Shown: positions 62,165 through 64,000 of the stretch, piece after piece
Layout of the letters: each line of letters opens with the position of its first letter
How positions within the stretch are numbered: the first letter of the stretch is position 1
Assembly: GCF_032401055.1 (NCBI RefSeq)
Contig: NZ_CP135529.1
Span: forward strand, 3,036,501-3,100,500
Length of the DNA stretch: 64,000 bases
Reading direction: 5' to 3'
DNA from: Tardiphaga sp. 709
GTDB taxonomy: Bacteria; Pseudomonadota; Alphaproteobacteria; Rhizobiales; Xanthobacteraceae
The notes under the pieces: generated by a model
Databases searched by the model: none
The model's input: only the letters and a program-made list of their open reading frames with translations
What the model was told of the DNA's origin: nothing
Position numbers and translations under genes: made by a program

Positions 62165-62872
62165 TCAGGCCTCCGGCTCAACGATGGTGATGCCGAGCGA
62201 CGGCAGGCCTTCGATCCGCGCGTCGATGACATCGCCCGGAACGACGGGACCCACGCCGGCAGGCGTTCCCGTATAGATGAGATCACCCGGCTCGAGCTTC
62301 ATCTGCTTCGACAGCTGCGCCACGATCTCCGGCACGCTCCAGATCATCTGGCCGATATCGCCGCGCTGCTTCTCGACGCCGTTCACCGACAGCGTGATCG
62401 CGCAATTATTGAAATGCCGGGCGTCACGTGCCGGCGCAATTTCACCGCAAGGCGCAGACGCGTCGAAGCTTTTGCCCATTTCCCAAGGCAGTCGCATATC
62501 GCGGGCATCGCGCTGGCGGTCGCGACGGGTGAGATCGATGCCAACGGCATAACCCCAGATATAATCGAGCGCATCCTCCACCGCGATATCGCGGCCGCCG
62601 CGTCCGATCGCCAGCACCAGCTCAACCTCGAACTGGAAGTCTTCGGTGAACGCCGGATAAGGCACCCGCGCGCCGTCCGGCACCACGCTGTCGCGCGGCT
62701 TCTGGAAGAAGAACGGCGGATCGCGCTCGTCGGCTTCCTTCATCTCACGGATGTGGTCGAGATAGTTGCGCCCCACGCAATAGACGCGGCGTACAGGGAA
62801 AAAACCGCCACCCACGACCGGCACGCCGGTGACGGGAATTGCGGGCAGCATCTGCTGGGACGTCACGCTCAC
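62165..62872 (-). CDS. Fumarylacetoacetate hydrolase family protein
   Basis: A 235-residue protein starting at the GTG at 62872, which overlaps the stop of the preceding gene. The FAH fold is seen in Y-C-V-G-R-N-Y-L-D-H, F-F-F-Q-K-P, the metal-binding E-V-E-L-V-L-A-I-G, G-Y-A-V-G-I-D-L-T-R-R-D-R-Q, G-D-L-I-Y-T-G-T-P-A-G-V-G-P-V. FAH enzymes split C-C bonds in, or decarboxylate, keto acids such as fumarylpyruvate. This fits a step late in degradation of an aromatic or heterocyclic ring. Confidence 0.9.
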   Translation of the reverse strand: MSVTSQQMLPAIPVTGVPVVGGGFFPVRRVYCVGRNYLDHIREMKEADERDPPFFFQKPRDSVVPDGARVPYPAFTEDFQFEVELVLAIGRGGRDIAVEDALDYIWGYAVGIDLTRRDRQRDARDMRLPWEMGKSFDASAPCGEIAPARDARHFNNCAITLSVNGVEKQRGDIGQMIWSVPEIVAQLSKQMKLEPGDLIYTGTPAGVGPVVPGDVIDARIEGLPSLGITIVEPEA

Positions 62873-63753
62873 TTCGCCACCTGGGTATTGTACCAATCGA
62901 GGATCTCGGCGCCATTCCAATGCACCACGCCTTCGAACTGGTTCACATAGTCATAGATCGCTTCGAGATACTTGATGCGGAACGGCTGACCCGAAATATA
63001 CGGGTGGATCGCGATCGACATGATCTTCGGCCGCTCGGCGCTTTCCGCATAGAGACGATCAAACTGATCCTTGGCGCGGTTCAGGAGCTGCGTGCTCTCG
63101 TGATGTTGCACCATCATCATCGGGATGTCGTTCATCTCCACCGTGTAAGGCAGCGTTGTGAGCGGTCCCTTCTCGGTACGGATCACCGTCGGCTCGTCGT
63201 CATAGACCCAGTCGCCGATATATTTCACGCCGGCTTCGGCGAGGAACTCCGGAGTCTCCAGCGTCTGCGTAAGACCCGGCCCGAGCCAGCCCACGGGGCG
63301 CTTGCCGGTGAAATTCTCAATCACATCCATCGAGCGGTTGATCATCGCTTTCTGGGCGGCCTCCTTGTGGATGGGCCCCTGCTCATAAGCATGGCCCATG
63401 AACTCCCAGCCGGCGTCCTTCGCCTGCTGGGCCACGCGCGGATAATCCTCGCAGACACGCGCATTGATCGACAGCGTCGGCTTGATGCCGAGCTTCTTGT
63501 AGAGATCGAAGAAGCGCCAGACACCGACACGCATGCCGTATTCGTGCCAGCCCCAATTGGCGACGTCGGGCAGCAGCGGGATGCCGGTCGGCGCTGGCAG
63601 CACCTGACGCGCCATCGGCTTGGCAATGTCCCAGACCTCCAGATTGACGATGGTCCAGACGATCATGCGGGCATTGCCCGGCAGCTTCAGCTTGGGACGA
63701 TCGACGATGGCGGAATAGTCGCAACGCTCGCGCGGCTGCATGGGACCGGTCAT
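62869..63753 (-). CDS. PuuE-like polysaccharide-deacetylase-fold protein, copy 2
   Basis: A 294-residue protein; AGAAGGG nine bases upstream supports the ATG at 63753 over the longer frame. It parallels copy 1: V-N-L-E-V-W-D, W-H-E-Y-G-M-R-V-G-V-W-R-F-F-D, E-F-M-G-H-A-Y-E-Q-G-P, P-V-G-W-L-G-P-G-L-T-Q-T and H-P-Y-I-S-G. Both zinc-site changes are shared, so it is unlikely to deacetylate sugars. Two copies in one array suggest two related ring substrates or a heteromer. Confidence 0.88.
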   Translation of the reverse strand: MTGPMQPRERCDYSAIVDRPKLKLPGNARMIVWTIVNLEVWDIAKPMARQVLPAPTGIPLLPDVANWGWHEYGMRVGVWRFFDLYKKLGIKPTLSINARVCEDYPRVAQQAKDAGWEFMGHAYEQGPIHKEAAQKAMINRSMDVIENFTGKRPVGWLGPGLTQTLETPEFLAEAGVKYIGDWVYDDEPTVIRTEKGPLTTLPYTVEMNDIPMMMVQHHESTQLLNRAKDQFDRLYAESAERPKIMSIAIHPYISGQPFRIKYLEAIYDYVNQFEGVVHWNGAEILDWYNTQVAK

Positions 63754-63790
63754 GACTGGATGCCCTTCTAAAGTGGGGGATTGTAGGAGA

Positions 63791-64000
63791 TCATGCGGCG
63801 TGTCCTGCGCCTTTGAGGCCATCGAGCTGCATCACCGCATCGGTATCCATCACGAAGCCGAAGGCGGTGCGGATGCAGGCGAGGCCGGCGGCATGCAACT
63901 CCGGCCCGTCCATGCTGTCGACGCAGTCCTCGACGACGATCACCGAGTAGTCGCGCACGTTGGCAGCCGCCGTCGTCGCCAGCACACAGGAATTGGTGTT
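63791..64000 (-). CDS. Isochorismatase-family cysteine hydrolase, C-terminal part (5' end outside window)
   Basis: The last 69 residues of the protein. The catalytic cysteine is seen right at the edge in T-N-S-C-V-L-A-T-T-A-A-A-N, followed by Y-S-V-I-V-V-E-D-C-V, the usual end of the isochorismatase fold. Members hydrolyse amides such as maleamate, N-carbamoylsarcosine, biuret or ureidoacrylate. It is the first visible gene of the leftward array. Confidence 0.9.
   Translation of the reverse strand, partial: NTNSCVLATTAAANVRDYSVIVVEDCVDSMDGPELHAAGLACIRTAFGFVMDTDAVMQLDGLKGAGHAA

Overview
The window is GC-rich alphaproteobacterial chromosome, most likely from the Bradyrhizobiaceae/Nitrobacteraceae (Bradyrhizobium, Rhodopseudomonas, Tardiphaga, Afipia). 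The reasons are the gene content and synteny (ubiG, lysC, ptsP, prfA, prmC and a DUF4167 gene in a row; a dmeR-dmeF pair; prkA, DUF444 and spoVR together; several Bug/Liv solute-binding systems) and three kinds of dispersed palindromic intergenic repeats typical of this family. I cannot fix the genus. I see no rRNA, tRNA, CRISPR, phage or insertion sequence.

Layout. 1-2030: end of an MFS transporter and a Tat-exported Bug/TctC binding protein with a strong terminator. 2031-2972: a gene-free stretch full of dispersed repeats. 2973-9785: two small secreted proteins, then argJ, an Ig-like secreted protein and mutT as overlapping genes, an NDUFAF5-like methyltransferase, comF, and grxC, a nitrilase-family gene and a DUF1178 gene. 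10139-14911: the prkA, DUF444, spoVR stress cluster. 15011-16224: dmeR-dmeF metal export with an operator over the dmeR start. 16364-20832: acyl-CoA synthetase, then a GGT-like hydrolase and a cytosine-deaminase-like amidohydrolase. 20926-23822: ohrR/ohr peroxide defence and a DipZ-like thiol redox protein. 23832-28030: CoxE-like and MoxR pair, a nuclease-like secreted protein and an EamA transporter.

28142-35496: a 6.2-kb autotransporter with a glycine-rich passenger and seven PATR repeats, preceded by a GAF-LytTR regulator gene on the same strand. 35710-45032: MBL-fold hydrolase, then the conserved housekeeping block (ubiG, PH-domain protein, lysC, ptsP, prfA, prmC, DUF4167). 45087-51475: putative lysozyme-like protein, Nudix hydrolase, a soluble triple-PAS chemoreceptor broken by a one-base frameshift, a ribbon-helix-helix protein, and orphan TadG/TadE-like genes. 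51630-53232: LysR regulator and a VanZ-like protein.

53348-64000: a tight leftward array of at least 13 genes that runs off the right edge. It holds an isochorismatase-family hydrolase, two PuuE-like deacetylase-fold proteins, a FAH-family hydrolase, a complete LivHMKGF transporter, a small AtzG-like protein with an amidase, an ACMSD-like amidohydrolase and a flavin-reductase-like protein, ending in a hairpin terminator. It looks like one uptake and degradation pathway for a small nitrogen-containing compound such as a cyclic imide or other N-heterocycle. It is the best candidate in the window for an undescribed system.
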